NCBI RefSeq assembly: GCF_030504985.1
Contig: NZ_JASERU010000012.1
Span: 53,977-117,976, forward strand
Source: Fulvimonas sp. R45
GTDB lineage: Bacteria; Pseudomonadota; Gammaproteobacteria; Xanthomonadales; Rhodanobacteraceae
DNA: 64,000 nucleotides
Direction: 5' to 3'
A program made the translations under genes and the position numbers. The notes below the pieces were generated by a model, which was not told the origin of the DNA, made no database searches, and was given only the letters and a program-made list of their open reading frames with translations. Positions 11,068 to 21,270 of this stretch are shown piece by piece. Position 1 is the first letter of the stretch, and the number at the start of each line of letters is the position of its first letter.

Positions 11068-11098
11068 CGCCGCGCTCCCAGCGCGGCGTTTTCATTTT
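11068..11098 (+). terminator. Rho-independent terminator of lpxC
   Basis: A perfect 9-base stem (CGCCGCGCT / AGCGCGGCG) with a CCC loop is followed by TTTTCATTTT, 26 bases after the lpxC stop. It is a textbook intrinsic terminator for the plus strand. Confidence 0.9.
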
Positions 11099-11242
11099 GT
11101 GATGTCCATCACATTTTGATGGCGGGGCGGTTCACGCCCCGGCGACGCCCCGGGGCGTGACTCCGGCCGGGGCATGGTATAAACCCACGGTCCCGACCCG
11201 GCGGCGCGATCGCCGGGCGGTCATGCCGGCACGCCATCCAGG

Positions 11243-11737
11243 TCAGGAAGCGTCGCCGGGCTGGACCCAAGCAGTCTCGGCGACGGACGCCAGCTGAAGG
11301 AACAGTGCCCGCAGTTCGGGGTCTTGGATCGAAGTCGCGGCGGCCTTCAGGTGAAGCGCGGCCGCGGCCGAAAGCGGTTTGGATTGCTCCGGTGCGTTTG
11401 CCGCCGGAGGAAGGGGGGCCACTTTCACGACGATCGAGCCGGCCTGCACGCCGATGGCGTGGGCTGCGGCCAGTATCTGCGCCTGCTGCAGGCGCAGGCG
11501 CGAGGCCCAGGCTGGCGAGGTGGCCAGGAAAACGAGGCGCTCGCCGCGCCGTTGCGCGAATCTCACCTGTTCGCGCAGGGGCGAAGGCAACGTCTGGCGC
11601 AGGGCGCGGTCCAACGCATCCAGCACGCCGGCCTTCCGGGCCAGCGCGGCGAAGGAACCGCAGTCGGCGACGGGCCTGGGTCCGTGGCCGGCGCGGCGGG
11701 AGGCGGGGGCGTCGTCGTGCTGCAAGGGGGCAGACAA
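11243..11737 (-). CDS. DciA-like protein (DUF721), probable replicative-helicase loader
   Basis: The frame encodes a small basic protein with a DUF721-like layout. Near the N-terminus is DALDRALRQTLPSPLREQVRFA; a central stretch LVFLATSPAWASRLRLQQAQIL matches the conserved strand-helix part of DciA proteins. DciA loads or operates DnaB in bacteria lacking DnaC/DnaI; that role is family knowledge. No ATG is available; I chose the in-frame TTG at 11737 (164 residues), which leaves only 3 bases to the divergent M23 peptidase gene. A TTG at 11725 is an alternative. The C-terminal half is Ala-rich and variable. Location between lpxC and secA is, as I recall, normal in Xanthomonadales. Confidence 0.75.
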   Translation of the reverse strand: MSAPLQHDDAPASRRAGHGPRPVADCGSFAALARKAGVLDALDRALRQTLPSPLREQVRFAQRRGERLVFLATSPAWASRLRLQQAQILAAAHAIGVQAGSIVVKVAPLPPAANAPEQSKPLSAAAALHLKAAATSIQDPELRALFLQLASVAETAWVQPGDAS

Positions 11738-11740
11738 CCG

Positions 11741-12685
11741 ATGTGGAAAGACATGCAAATCATACTCGTCTCCCGTGCCAGGAAGGTGCCGAAAACACTG
11801 GACCTGGCCGACCGGCGGCTGCGTTGGCGGCTGCTGGGCATCGCCGCCGCGGCGGTGCTGGGATGCGCGGGCCTGGGCGCCGGCGTGGCGCTGGCCATGG
11901 CCAGTCCGCGCAGCCGGGCGCTGGGCGAGATCGACCACCTGCGCCAGCAGGTGAAGCAACAGGACGGCCAGCTCGCCGACATGCGCAAGGACGCCCAGCG
12001 CCAGCTCGACGCGCTGGCGGTGAAGCTGGGCCAGTTGCAGGCGCAATCGACCCGCCTCAACGCGCTGGGCGAGCGGCTGGCCCAGGCCGGCAAGCTCGAC
12101 AACGGCGAGTTCGACTTCGACCAGCCGCCGCCGGTAGGCGGCGTCGAGGATGTCAGCGGCGGCGGCTACATGCTGCCGCAGGCGCTGGGCGCCAGCATCG
12201 ACCAGCTGGCCAGCCAGTTCGACACCCAGCAGGCGCAGCTCTCGGCGCTGCAGAGCCTGCTGCTCAACGCGCGCATCGATTCCAACCTGAAGCCCGCCGG
12301 GATGCCGGTGGCGGGCGGTTACATCTCGTCCTACTTCGGCGTGCGGCCGGATCCGTTCAATGGCCGCATGGCGCGGCATACCGGGCTGGACATCGCGGTG
12401 CCGTTCGGCACCCCGGTGCATGCCGTGGCCGAGGGCATGGTGACCTATGCCGGCGTGCGCAGCGGCTACGGCAAGGTGGTGGAGATCGACCACGGCAACG
12501 GCTACATGACCCGCTACGCCCACAACAGCCGGCTGCTGGTGCATCCGGGCGAGCGGGTGCGGGTGGGGCAGGCGATCTCGGACGCCGGCTCCACCGGACG
12601 TTCCACCGGTTCGCACGTGCACTTCGAGGTCTGGTACAAGGGCCGCGTGGTCAACCCGCTGGCCTACGTGCGCAACCACCGCTGA
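11741..12685 (+). CDS. M23 family metallopeptidase, membrane anchored
   Basis: This is a LytM/M23 zinc peptidase of 314 residues, expected to cut peptidoglycan peptides in the periplasm or to activate such enzymes. A basic cytoplasmic start (1-30) is followed by one membrane helix (about 31-53), a coiled coil (about 60-118), a short linker and the peptidase domain (about 190-310). Zinc and catalytic residues are all present: His213 and Asp217 in RHTGLDIA, His292 and His294 in SHVHFEV. It should therefore be an active enzyme, unlike degenerate LytM factors. The ribosome site AAGGGGG at 11724-11730 supports the ATG at 11741 over an internal ATG at 11753. Confidence 0.93.
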   Translation: MWKDMQIILVSRARKVPKTLDLADRRLRWRLLGIAAAAVLGCAGLGAGVALAMASPRSRALGEIDHLRQQVKQQDGQLADMRKDAQRQLDALAVKLGQLQAQSTRLNALGERLAQAGKLDNGEFDFDQPPPVGGVEDVSGGGYMLPQALGASIDQLASQFDTQQAQLSALQSLLLNARIDSNLKPAGMPVAGGYISSYFGVRPDPFNGRMARHTGLDIAVPFGTPVHAVAEGMVTYAGVRSGYGKVVEIDHGNGYMTRYAHNSRLLVHPGERVRVGQAISDAGSTGRSTGSHVHFEVWYKGRVVNPLAYVRNHR

Positions 12686-12791
12686 GCGCACGCGGCACGC
12701 CCGGCGCCGGGTCTTGAAACCGCGCCGGCGCGACGCCATCCCCTGACCGGCAGGGCGCCGATGCGGGGGATCGCCGCCGGCGCCCTCGCGT

Positions 12792-12820
12792 TTGGGATCG
12801 CCGGTCGACCCTAGTATCAT
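12792..12820 (+). promoter_or_regulatory. Probable secA promoter
   Basis: TTGGGA (12792-12797) and TATCAT (12815-12820) are spaced by exactly 17 bases and lie about 65 bases before the secA ATG, in a 198-base spacer. This is a reasonable sigma-70 match, seen by eye only. Confidence 0.5.
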
Positions 12821-12883
12821 CACCCCTTTGTCCCGGCTGGGATTTTCCCCGGCCGTGCCTCTTTCTCCTGATCCGGAAGATCG

Positions 12884-15610
<2,727 letters not shown>

Positions 15611-15630
15611 TCCCTGGCGAGGCGCGCAAG

Positions 15631-15661
15631 CGAAAACGGCCGGGTTTCCCGGCCGTTTTCG
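15631..15661. terminator. Bidirectional terminator between secA and the methyltransferase
   Basis: A perfect 14-base inverted repeat (CGAAAACGGCCGGG, TTT loop, complement) has A/T runs on both arms, so it can work for both converging genes. It lies 20 bases after the secA stop and 22 bases after the end of the minus-strand methyltransferase. Confidence 0.88.
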
Positions 15662-15683
15662 TTCCGGACGGGCGGCCGTGCGA

Positions 15684-16469
15684 TCAGCCGATGCGGTTCG
15701 CCTTCCGGGCGATGAACATCGCCGATTCGAGCTTGAAGTCCAGCGTCGCCGGGTCGACGCGGTAGTAGTCGCGCACCTCGCGCGGCGCGTGCGCCAGCAA
15801 CTGGCGGATCGCCGCTTCCAGCACGGACGGCGTGCGCATGCGCGCCAGCCAGCCGGAGAATTCGATGTCCAGCCGCCAGTCCTGCTCGTCGAGCCGTTCG
15901 AACCCGGCGGCGTCGAGCATGGCGCGCCATTCGCCGCGGCCGTAATCGCGCACGTGCGAGACGTCGCGCAGCAGTTCCAGCGCCTGCAGGTGGGTGTCGA
16001 GCAGCGCCGCATGCGGGCCCTGCGGGCCGACCACGTCGATCAGGCACAGCGTTCCGCCGGGCGCGAGCACGCGCGCCGCCTCGGCCAGCGCGGCCGCCGG
16101 GTCGTCCCAGTGATGCGCGCTGTAGCGGCTGGCCACGAGGGCGAAGGTGCCGTCGGCGAACGGCAGCCGCTCGGCCGGCCCCTGCCGGGTGCGGATCGAG
16201 GCCAGGCCACGCTCGGCCGCGGCCTGCGCCACCGTCGCGAGCATGTCGGCGGACAGGTCGTAGGCCACCACCTCGGCGGCGTGCGGCGCCAGCGCGAAGC
16301 CGGCGTGGCCGGCGCCGCAGCCGAGGTCGAGCACGGCGGCGCCGGCGGCCACCCGCGCGGCGAGCCCGGTCAGCTGGCCGAGGTCGCGGCCCTGCGCGTG
16401 GACCGCGCTCGACAGGTAGGCCTGGGCCTGCGGCCCGAACTGCTGCGCGACGGTGCCCTGGTGTTCCAT
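15684..16469 (-). CDS. Class I SAM-dependent methyltransferase
   Basis: The 261-residue protein has the class I methyltransferase fold. Motif I is VLDLGCGAG at 46-54, an acidic residue ends strand 2 (VVAYDLSADM), and the post-I and motif IV regions (FALVASRYSAHHW, LCLIDVVGPQG) are clear. It resembles the UbiE/BioC/YafE group of methyltransferases (Methyltransf_11), whose substrates cannot be told from the sequence. It stands alone on the minus strand, convergent with secA and separated from apaH by a spacer with a dispersed repeat. Confidence 0.85.
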   Translation of the reverse strand: MEHQGTVAQQFGPQAQAYLSSAVHAQGRDLGQLTGLAARVAAGAAVLDLGCGAGHAGFALAPHAAEVVAYDLSADMLATVAQAAAERGLASIRTRQGPAERLPFADGTFALVASRYSAHHWDDPAAALAEAARVLAPGGTLCLIDVVGPQGPHAALLDTHLQALELLRDVSHVRDYGRGEWRAMLDAAGFERLDEQDWRLDIEFSGWLARMRTPSVLEAAIRQLLAHAPREVRDYYRVDPATLDFKLESAMFIARKANRIG

Positions 16470-16564
16470 GTGCGGCTCCTGGGGTGGGGAACCGTCAAGC
16501 TAGCATGGGCGCCGGAGGTCGGCTCGTTCCGAAACGCCATAAGGGCCTGTTGGCCCGCATCCCC

Positions 16565-16662
16565 GCGTCATCGCTCCGTCGTGGACGGACGCCCACGCCT
16601 CCGCTCTTCCTTGGTCTGCGCGCAAACAGCTCCCGGCGCGGGCCACGGGGAGATTTTGAACA
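16565..16662. repeat. Dispersed repeat, copy 1 (core of a MITE-like element)
   Basis: These 98 bases match 59390-59487 almost base for base: same length, with differences confined to a few positions in the first half. Shared blocks include GCGTCATCGCTCCGTCGTGG, GCGCGCAAACAGCTCCCGGC and GGGGAGATTTTGAACA. The outer ends, which in the other copy form inverted repeats, are decayed here. It lies in the 229-base spacer between the methyltransferase and apaH. Confidence 0.85.
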
Positions 16663-16698
16663 CTCAAAGACAGGGAAGGCCCGGCGCTTCCGCGGTGC

Positions 16699-17547
16699 TC
16701 AGTCGCCGCCGGGCAGGCGCTTGCGGTGCGGTTCGGCGTCGACCGTGACGTAGGAGGGCTCGTCGGTATCCAGGCGCAGCGCGGTGAGCTTGCCGCCCCA
16801 TACGCAGCCGGTGTCGATGGCGTACACGCCGAGACCGGCGAAGCGGCCCAGCGCCGACCAGTGGCCGCACACGATGCGGGTGTCGCGCCGGCGCATGCCG
16901 GGCACCTCGAACCACGGGTACATGCCAGGCTTCTGCGTGCCCGGCATGCCCTTGCCCTCGAAGTCGATGCGGCCGTTGACGTCGCAGTAGCGCATGCGGG
17001 TCAGCGTGTTGATCGCGGCGCGCAGGCGCTCGACGCCCTGCAGGCGGTTGGTCCAGGCCGCAGGGCGGTTGCCGAAGAGGTTGCGCAGCAGCCGGCCGCG
17101 CTGCGGGCCGGACAGCTCGCGCTCCACTTCCAGCGCGCAGCGCTGCGCCTGCTTCAGCGTCCAGAACGGGGACAGGCCGGCGTGCACCATGGTCCAGCCG
17201 AGCGACTCGTCGTGGTGCAGCAGCTTCTGGCCGCGCAGCCATTCGAACAGCACCGGCGCGTCCTCGGCGAACAGCACCTCGCGCAGCTCGGGATTCACCC
17301 GTGCCTGTGCGTCGGGTTTGCGCTCGGCGATGGCGAGCAGGCTGAGGTCGTGGTTGCCCAGCGTCACCACGCTCTGCTCGCGCAGGCCGTGGATCAGGCG
17401 CAGGGTGTCCAGCGAGCGGCCGCCGCGGTTGACCAGGTCGCCGCAGAACCAGAGCCGGTCCGCGGCGGGGTCGAAGCGCAGCTTGTCCAGCAGCCGGCGC
17501 AGTTCCGGATAGCAGCCCTGGACGTCGCCGATCGCGTAGGTCGCCAT
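16699..17547 (-). CDS. apaH: ApaH, symmetrical bis(5'-nucleosyl)-tetraphosphatase
   Basis: ApaH splits Ap4A into two ADP and also removes Np4-type caps from RNA in enteric bacteria. The 282-residue protein shows the metallophosphatase motifs GDVQGCY (7-13), CGDLVNRG and LGNHDLSLL, then HAGLSP and the C-terminal CGHWSALG with IDTGCVWGG. It follows apaG at a distance of 15 bases at the downstream end of the lptD-surA-pdxA-rsmA-apaG-apaH string, the same order as in Escherichia coli. Confidence 0.97.
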   Translation of the reverse strand: MATYAIGDVQGCYPELRRLLDKLRFDPAADRLWFCGDLVNRGGRSLDTLRLIHGLREQSVVTLGNHDLSLLAIAERKPDAQARVNPELREVLFAEDAPVLFEWLRGQKLLHHDESLGWTMVHAGLSPFWTLKQAQRCALEVERELSGPQRGRLLRNLFGNRPAAWTNRLQGVERLRAAINTLTRMRYCDVNGRIDFEGKGMPGTQKPGMYPWFEVPGMRRRDTRIVCGHWSALGRFAGLGVYAIDTGCVWGGKLTALRLDTDEPSYVTVDAEPHRKRLPGGD

Positions 17548-17562
17548 GTCAGCCGCGCGCCA

Positions 17563-17946
17563 TCAATGCAGGGTCCGCGGAATGGACAGGGTGAAGCGCG
17601 GGATCGCCGCCTCGAAGCGGGTGCCGTCGTCGGCCAGCATCTGGTAGCTGCCGCCCATGGTGCCCACGGGCGTCTCCAGCACCGCGCCGGAGGTGTACTC
17701 GTAGTCGTCGCCGGGGCGCATCCACGGCTGCTCGCCGACCACGCCGTCGCCGCGCACCTCTTCCACCTTGCCGTTGGCGTCGGTGATCACCCAATGCCGC
17801 GACAGCAGCTGCGCCGGCACGCTGCCCGCGTTGCGCAGGGTCACGGTGTAGGCGAACACGTAGCGGTTGTCGCCGGGCTTGGACTGGTCGGGCACGAAAC
17901 GGCTTACGACCTGCACGTCGATCGTGTAGGAAGCTTTCTCGGTCAT
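17563..17946 (-). CDS. apaG: ApaG family protein
   Basis: A 127-residue single-domain protein with an immunoglobulin-like fold known from ApaG structures. The conserved stretches RYVFAYTVTLRN, LLSRHWVITDANGKVEEVRGDGVVGEQP and GTMGGSYQM are all present. Its biochemical role is unsettled; old annotation links it to cobalt/magnesium efflux. The start ATGACCGAAAAAG at 17946 gives the normal family length. It lies between rsmA and apaH in the conserved string. Confidence 0.95.
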   Translation of the reverse strand: MTEKASYTIDVQVVSRFVPDQSKPGDNRYVFAYTVTLRNAGSVPAQLLSRHWVITDANGKVEEVRGDGVVGEQPWMRPGDDYEYTSGAVLETPVGTMGGSYQMLADDGTRFEAAIPRFTLSIPRTLH

Positions 17947-18002
17947 GGGCGGATTGTACGGGTTGCCGCCATGCATGGGCAGCGCGTGCGGCGGCGCGGC
18001 GT

Positions 18003-18791
18003 TCAGGCCACCTTGGCCAGGCGCACGAAGTCGGCTGGCGCCAACGTCTCGGCGCGGGCCTTCGGGTCGATGTCGGCGCGGCGGATGGCGTCGGCGTCCA
18101 GCAACTGGCCCAGCGCGTTGCCCAGGGTCTTGCGCCGCTGCGCGAAGGCCGCCTTGACCACGGCGTGCAGCCGCGCCGGATCGGCGTCGTGGCGTTGCGC
18201 GGGCTCCAGCGGCACCAGCCGCACCACCGCGGAGTCCACCTTCGGCGGCGGCCGGAACGCGCCGGGCGGCACGGTGAACAGCGGCTCGACCCGGCAGGCC
18301 AGCTGCAGCATCACCGACAGCCGCCCGTAGACCTTGCTGCCCGGCTCGGCGGCCATGCGGTCCACCACTTCCTTCTGCAGCATGAAGTGCATGTCGGCGA
18401 TCGCCGCCGCGTGCTCGACGCAGTGGAACAGGATCGGGCTGGAGATGTAGTAGGGCAGGTTGCCGGCCAGGCGCAGGCGTTCCACGCCGTGGCGGTGCGC
18501 CAGCGCGCTGAAGTCCACCTTCAGCACGTCGGCGTGGATGATCGACAGCTCGCCCACCCCGGCGGCGCGCGCCTGCAGCGAGGGGATCAGGTCGGTGTCC
18601 AGCTCGATCGCGGTGAGCCGGCCGGCGGCGGCCAGCAGCGGCAGGGTGAGCGCGCCCTCGCCGGGGCCGATCTCCACCACGAAATCGTCCGCGCGCGGCG
18701 CCACCGCCGCCACGATGCGCTCGATGTAGCGGCGTTCGCGCAGGAAGTGCTGGCCGAAGCTTTTCTTGGGGCGGGCGGGGGAATGGTTCAT
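18003..18791 (-). CDS. rsmA: RsmA (KsgA), 16S rRNA dimethyladenosine transferase
   Basis: RsmA dimethylates two adjacent adenines near the 3' end of 16S rRNA and acts as a late check in small-subunit assembly. The 262-residue protein has the N-terminal KKSFGQHFL, the SAM motif VVEIGPGEGALT, the catalytic NLPYYISSPI motif IV and the PPGAFRPPPKVDSAVVRL region, all standard. It is separated from pdxA upstream by a short spacer with a GC-rich palindrome and followed by apaG. Confidence 0.98.
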   Translation of the reverse strand: MNHSPARPKKSFGQHFLRERRYIERIVAAVAPRADDFVVEIGPGEGALTLPLLAAAGRLTAIELDTDLIPSLQARAAGVGELSIIHADVLKVDFSALAHRHGVERLRLAGNLPYYISSPILFHCVEHAAAIADMHFMLQKEVVDRMAAEPGSKVYGRLSVMLQLACRVEPLFTVPPGAFRPPPKVDSAVVRLVPLEPAQRHDADPARLHAVVKAAFAQRRKTLGNALGQLLDADAIRRADIDPKARAETLAPADFVRLAKVA

Positions 18792-18815
18792 GGGGACTGT
18801 CGCAAGGTTGGCCCT

Positions 18816-19844
18816 TCACCCCTTGCCCTCTCCCCGCAGGGGAGAGGGAGAGAGGGCGGCGCTGCGCGCCACGAGGCTCATGGCCAGCCTGGTCGCAGCG
18901 ACCAGGCTGGCGGGGTCGGCGCGGCCGGTGCCGGCCAGGTCGAGCGCGGTGCCGTGGTCGACCGAGGTGCGGATGAAGGGCAGCCCGAGGGTGAGGTTGA
19001 CGGTGCGGTCGAAGGCTTCGCTCTTCAGCACCGGCAGCGCCTGGTCGTGGTACATCGCCAGTACCGCGTCGTAGCGCGCACGCTGCGCGGGCACGAAGGC
19101 GGTGTCGGCGGGCAGCGGGCCGAGCAGCTGCAGGCCTTCGGCGCGCAGCGCGTCGAGCAGCGGGACGACCACGTTCAGTTCCTCGCGGCCCAGGTGGCCG
19201 TTCTCGCCGGCGTGCGGGTTGAGGCCGAGCACGGCGATGCGCGGTTCGGCGATGCCGAACTTCGCGCGCAGCTCGGCGTGCACGATGCGCAGCACGCGCT
19301 CCAGCGCCTCGCGGGTGATCGCGGCAGGCACGGCGGCCAGCGGCAGGTGCGTGGTGGCCAGCGCCACGCGCAGCTCGGGGCTGGCCAGCATCATCACCAC
19401 GTCCGCGCCGGCGCGCCGGGCGAAGAATTCGGTGTGGCCGCTGAAGGGGATGCCGGCCTCGTTGATCGAGGCCTTCTGCAGCGGCGCGGTAACCACGGCG
19501 GCGTAGCGGCCGGCCATGCAACCGTCGGCAGCCTCGGCCAGGGTGGCCAGCACGTGGGAGGCGTTGCGCGGGTCCGGTTGCCCTGGCGCTTCGGGTACGC
19601 CCAGCGGCACGTGGCGCACGCGCAGGGTGCCGGGCGGCCGTTCGGCGATGCCGTGGCCGTCGTCCTCGTGCAGCGCGATGGCGAGCCCGCAGCGCGCGGC
19701 GGCGCGGGCCAGCAGGTCGCGGTCGGTGACGGCGACGAGGTCGGCCGCCAGCGGCGTGGCGGCCAGGCGCGCCAGCAGCTCGGGACCGACGCCCGCGGGC
19801 TCGCCCGCGGTGACGGCGAGCCGGGGCAGGGCCGGGGCGTTCAC
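18816..19844 (-). CDS. pdxA: PdxA, 4-hydroxythreonine-4-phosphate dehydrogenase
   Basis: PdxA oxidises 4-phospho-hydroxy-L-threonine in pyridoxal phosphate synthesis. Family marks are VTAGEPAGVGPEL at the N-terminus and the metal-site histidines in FSGHTEFFA, NPHAGENGHLG and YHDQALPVLK. The frame starts with GTG at 19844, the only start near the conserved beginning, and gives 342 residues. The last dozen residues (LSPSPLRGEGKG) are encoded by a REP-like palindrome, so the true ancestral C-terminus has been replaced or extended. It sits 25 bases after surA. Confidence 0.96.
   Translation of the reverse strand: MNAPALPRLAVTAGEPAGVGPELLARLAATPLAADLVAVTDRDLLARAAARCGLAIALHEDDGHGIAERPPGTLRVRHVPLGVPEAPGQPDPRNASHVLATLAEAADGCMAGRYAAVVTAPLQKASINEAGIPFSGHTEFFARRAGADVVMMLASPELRVALATTHLPLAAVPAAITREALERVLRIVHAELRAKFGIAEPRIAVLGLNPHAGENGHLGREELNVVVPLLDALRAEGLQLLGPLPADTAFVPAQRARYDAVLAMYHDQALPVLKSEAFDRTVNLTLGLPFIRTSVDHGTALDLAGTGRADPASLVAATRLAMSLVARSAALSPSPLRGEGKG
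18826..18848. repeat. REP-like palindrome inside the 3' end of pdxA
   Basis: CCCTCTCCCC and GGGGAGAGGG pair perfectly around a GCA loop. It belongs to the same CCCTCYCC / GGRGAGGG family found at four other gene ends in the window, but this copy lies within coding sequence and supplies the end of PdxA. Confidence 0.75.
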
Positions 19845-19869
19845 GGCTGCGGCAGGGCGGCCGCCGGCG

Positions 19870-21237
19870 TCACGGGGACGCCTTGGCGTCGGCGCTGTCC
19901 GGATCGGCCAGCGCGGGCACCAGGATCTTCACGTAGGAACTGGAGCGCAGCTGGCGCAGGTAGTCGTCGTAGGCCTGGTCGGCCTTGCGGTTGCCGATCG
20001 CCTGGCGCGCCTGGTCGCGCGCGGCCTTCTCGGTGACGTCGCTCTGGCGCTCGCCCAGGCGCTGCAGCAGGTGCCAGCCTTCGGCGGTCTGGAACGGCTG
20101 CGAGACCTGGCCGTCCTTGAGCCCGGCGATCTGTTGTCCGATCGCGCTGCCCCAGGCGTCCTGCTGGAACCAGCCCATGTCGCCGCCCTCGTTGGCGGTG
20201 GTGTCGTCGTCGGAATCCTGCTTGGCCAGGTCGGCGAAGGAGGCATGCTTGTTGACGATGCGGTTGTACAGGTCGCGCGCCTTCTGCTCGGCCTGCTGCG
20301 GCGAGAGCAGCTGGCTGGGCTTGATCAGGATGTGGCGGGCGTGGAATTCGGTGACGATCTGCTTGCCGGGCTGGCGCTGGCCGACCAGCTTCAGGATGTG
20401 GAAGCCGGTGGGACCGCGCAGCGCCGGGCTGACGTCGCCGGGCTTCATGCCGGCGATGGTGTCCACGAAGGCGGGCGGGATCTCGTCCATGCGGCGCCAG
20501 CCGAGGTCGCCGCCTTCCAGCGCGTCGGGGGCGTCGGAGTAGCGGATCGCGGCGGCGTTGAAGTCCATGCCGCCCTTGATCGCGTCCAGCGCGGCCTTGG
20601 CCTTGGCCGCGGCGGCCTGGATGTCGCTGGCGCTGGCGCCGCTGGGGATGCTGATCTCGATGTGCGCCAGGTGCACCTCGCCGGCCTTGTAGCTCGGGCT
20701 GTTCAGCAGGTTGTCGACCTCGCTGTCGGTGACCGAGACGGAGTCGCGCACCACGCTCTGGTGCAGGCGCTGCACCACCAACTGGTCGTGCAGCTGCTGG
20801 CGGAACGCGGCGAAGCTCTGGCCGCTCTGCTCGACGGCGGCGCGCAGCTGGTCGGGCGACATCTTGTTCTGCTGGGCCACCGCGGCCACGGCCTGGTCCA
20901 CGTCCTGGTCGGAGACGTGCACGCCCTGGTCGTCGGCGCGCTGCAGCTGCAGCTTCATCAGGATCAGGCGGTCCAGCACCTGCCGGCGCAGCACGTCGAT
21001 CGGTGGCAACTGCTCGGGATGCTGGGCGTATTGCTGCTGCACCGCGGCCACGGCCTGGTCCAGCTCGCTCTGGAGGATCACGTCCTCCTCGACCACGGCG
21101 ACGACACGGTCGAGCGACTGGTCCTGTCCGGTGCCGCCCTGGCCGGGCGCGGCGGCCTGCGGCAGCAACTGGGCCCGGGCGAACGGCGTGGCCGCCAGCG
21201 CGGTCGCGAACAGGAGTAACGCGAAGGTCTGCTTCAT
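19870..21237 (-). CDS. surA: SurA, periplasmic chaperone and peptidyl-prolyl isomerase
   Basis: SurA escorts unfolded outer-membrane proteins, including LptD, to the BAM machine. The 455-residue protein has a signal peptide with a likely cut after ARA at 22 and an N-terminal chaperone domain (about 40-180, beginning DRVVAVVEEDVIL). Two parvulin domains follow: one around EVHLAHIEISIP / GGDLGWRRMDEIPPAF, the other around FHARHILIKPSQ / GGDMGWFQQDAW. It follows lptD at 33 bases on the same strand, the standard arrangement. Confidence 0.97.
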   Translation of the reverse strand: MKQTFALLLFATALAATPFARAQLLPQAAAPGQGGTGQDQSLDRVVAVVEEDVILQSELDQAVAAVQQQYAQHPEQLPPIDVLRRQVLDRLILMKLQLQRADDQGVHVSDQDVDQAVAAVAQQNKMSPDQLRAAVEQSGQSFAAFRQQLHDQLVVQRLHQSVVRDSVSVTDSEVDNLLNSPSYKAGEVHLAHIEISIPSGASASDIQAAAAKAKAALDAIKGGMDFNAAAIRYSDAPDALEGGDLGWRRMDEIPPAFVDTIAGMKPGDVSPALRGPTGFHILKLVGQRQPGKQIVTEFHARHILIKPSQLLSPQQAEQKARDLYNRIVNKHASFADLAKQDSDDDTTANEGGDMGWFQQDAWGSAIGQQIAGLKDGQVSQPFQTAEGWHLLQRLGERQSDVTEKAARDQARQAIGNRKADQAYDDYLRQLRSSSYVKILVPALADPDSADAKASP

Positions 21238-21270
21238 CAGTCGTGGGCCTTCAATCGCCGGGGCGACAAA

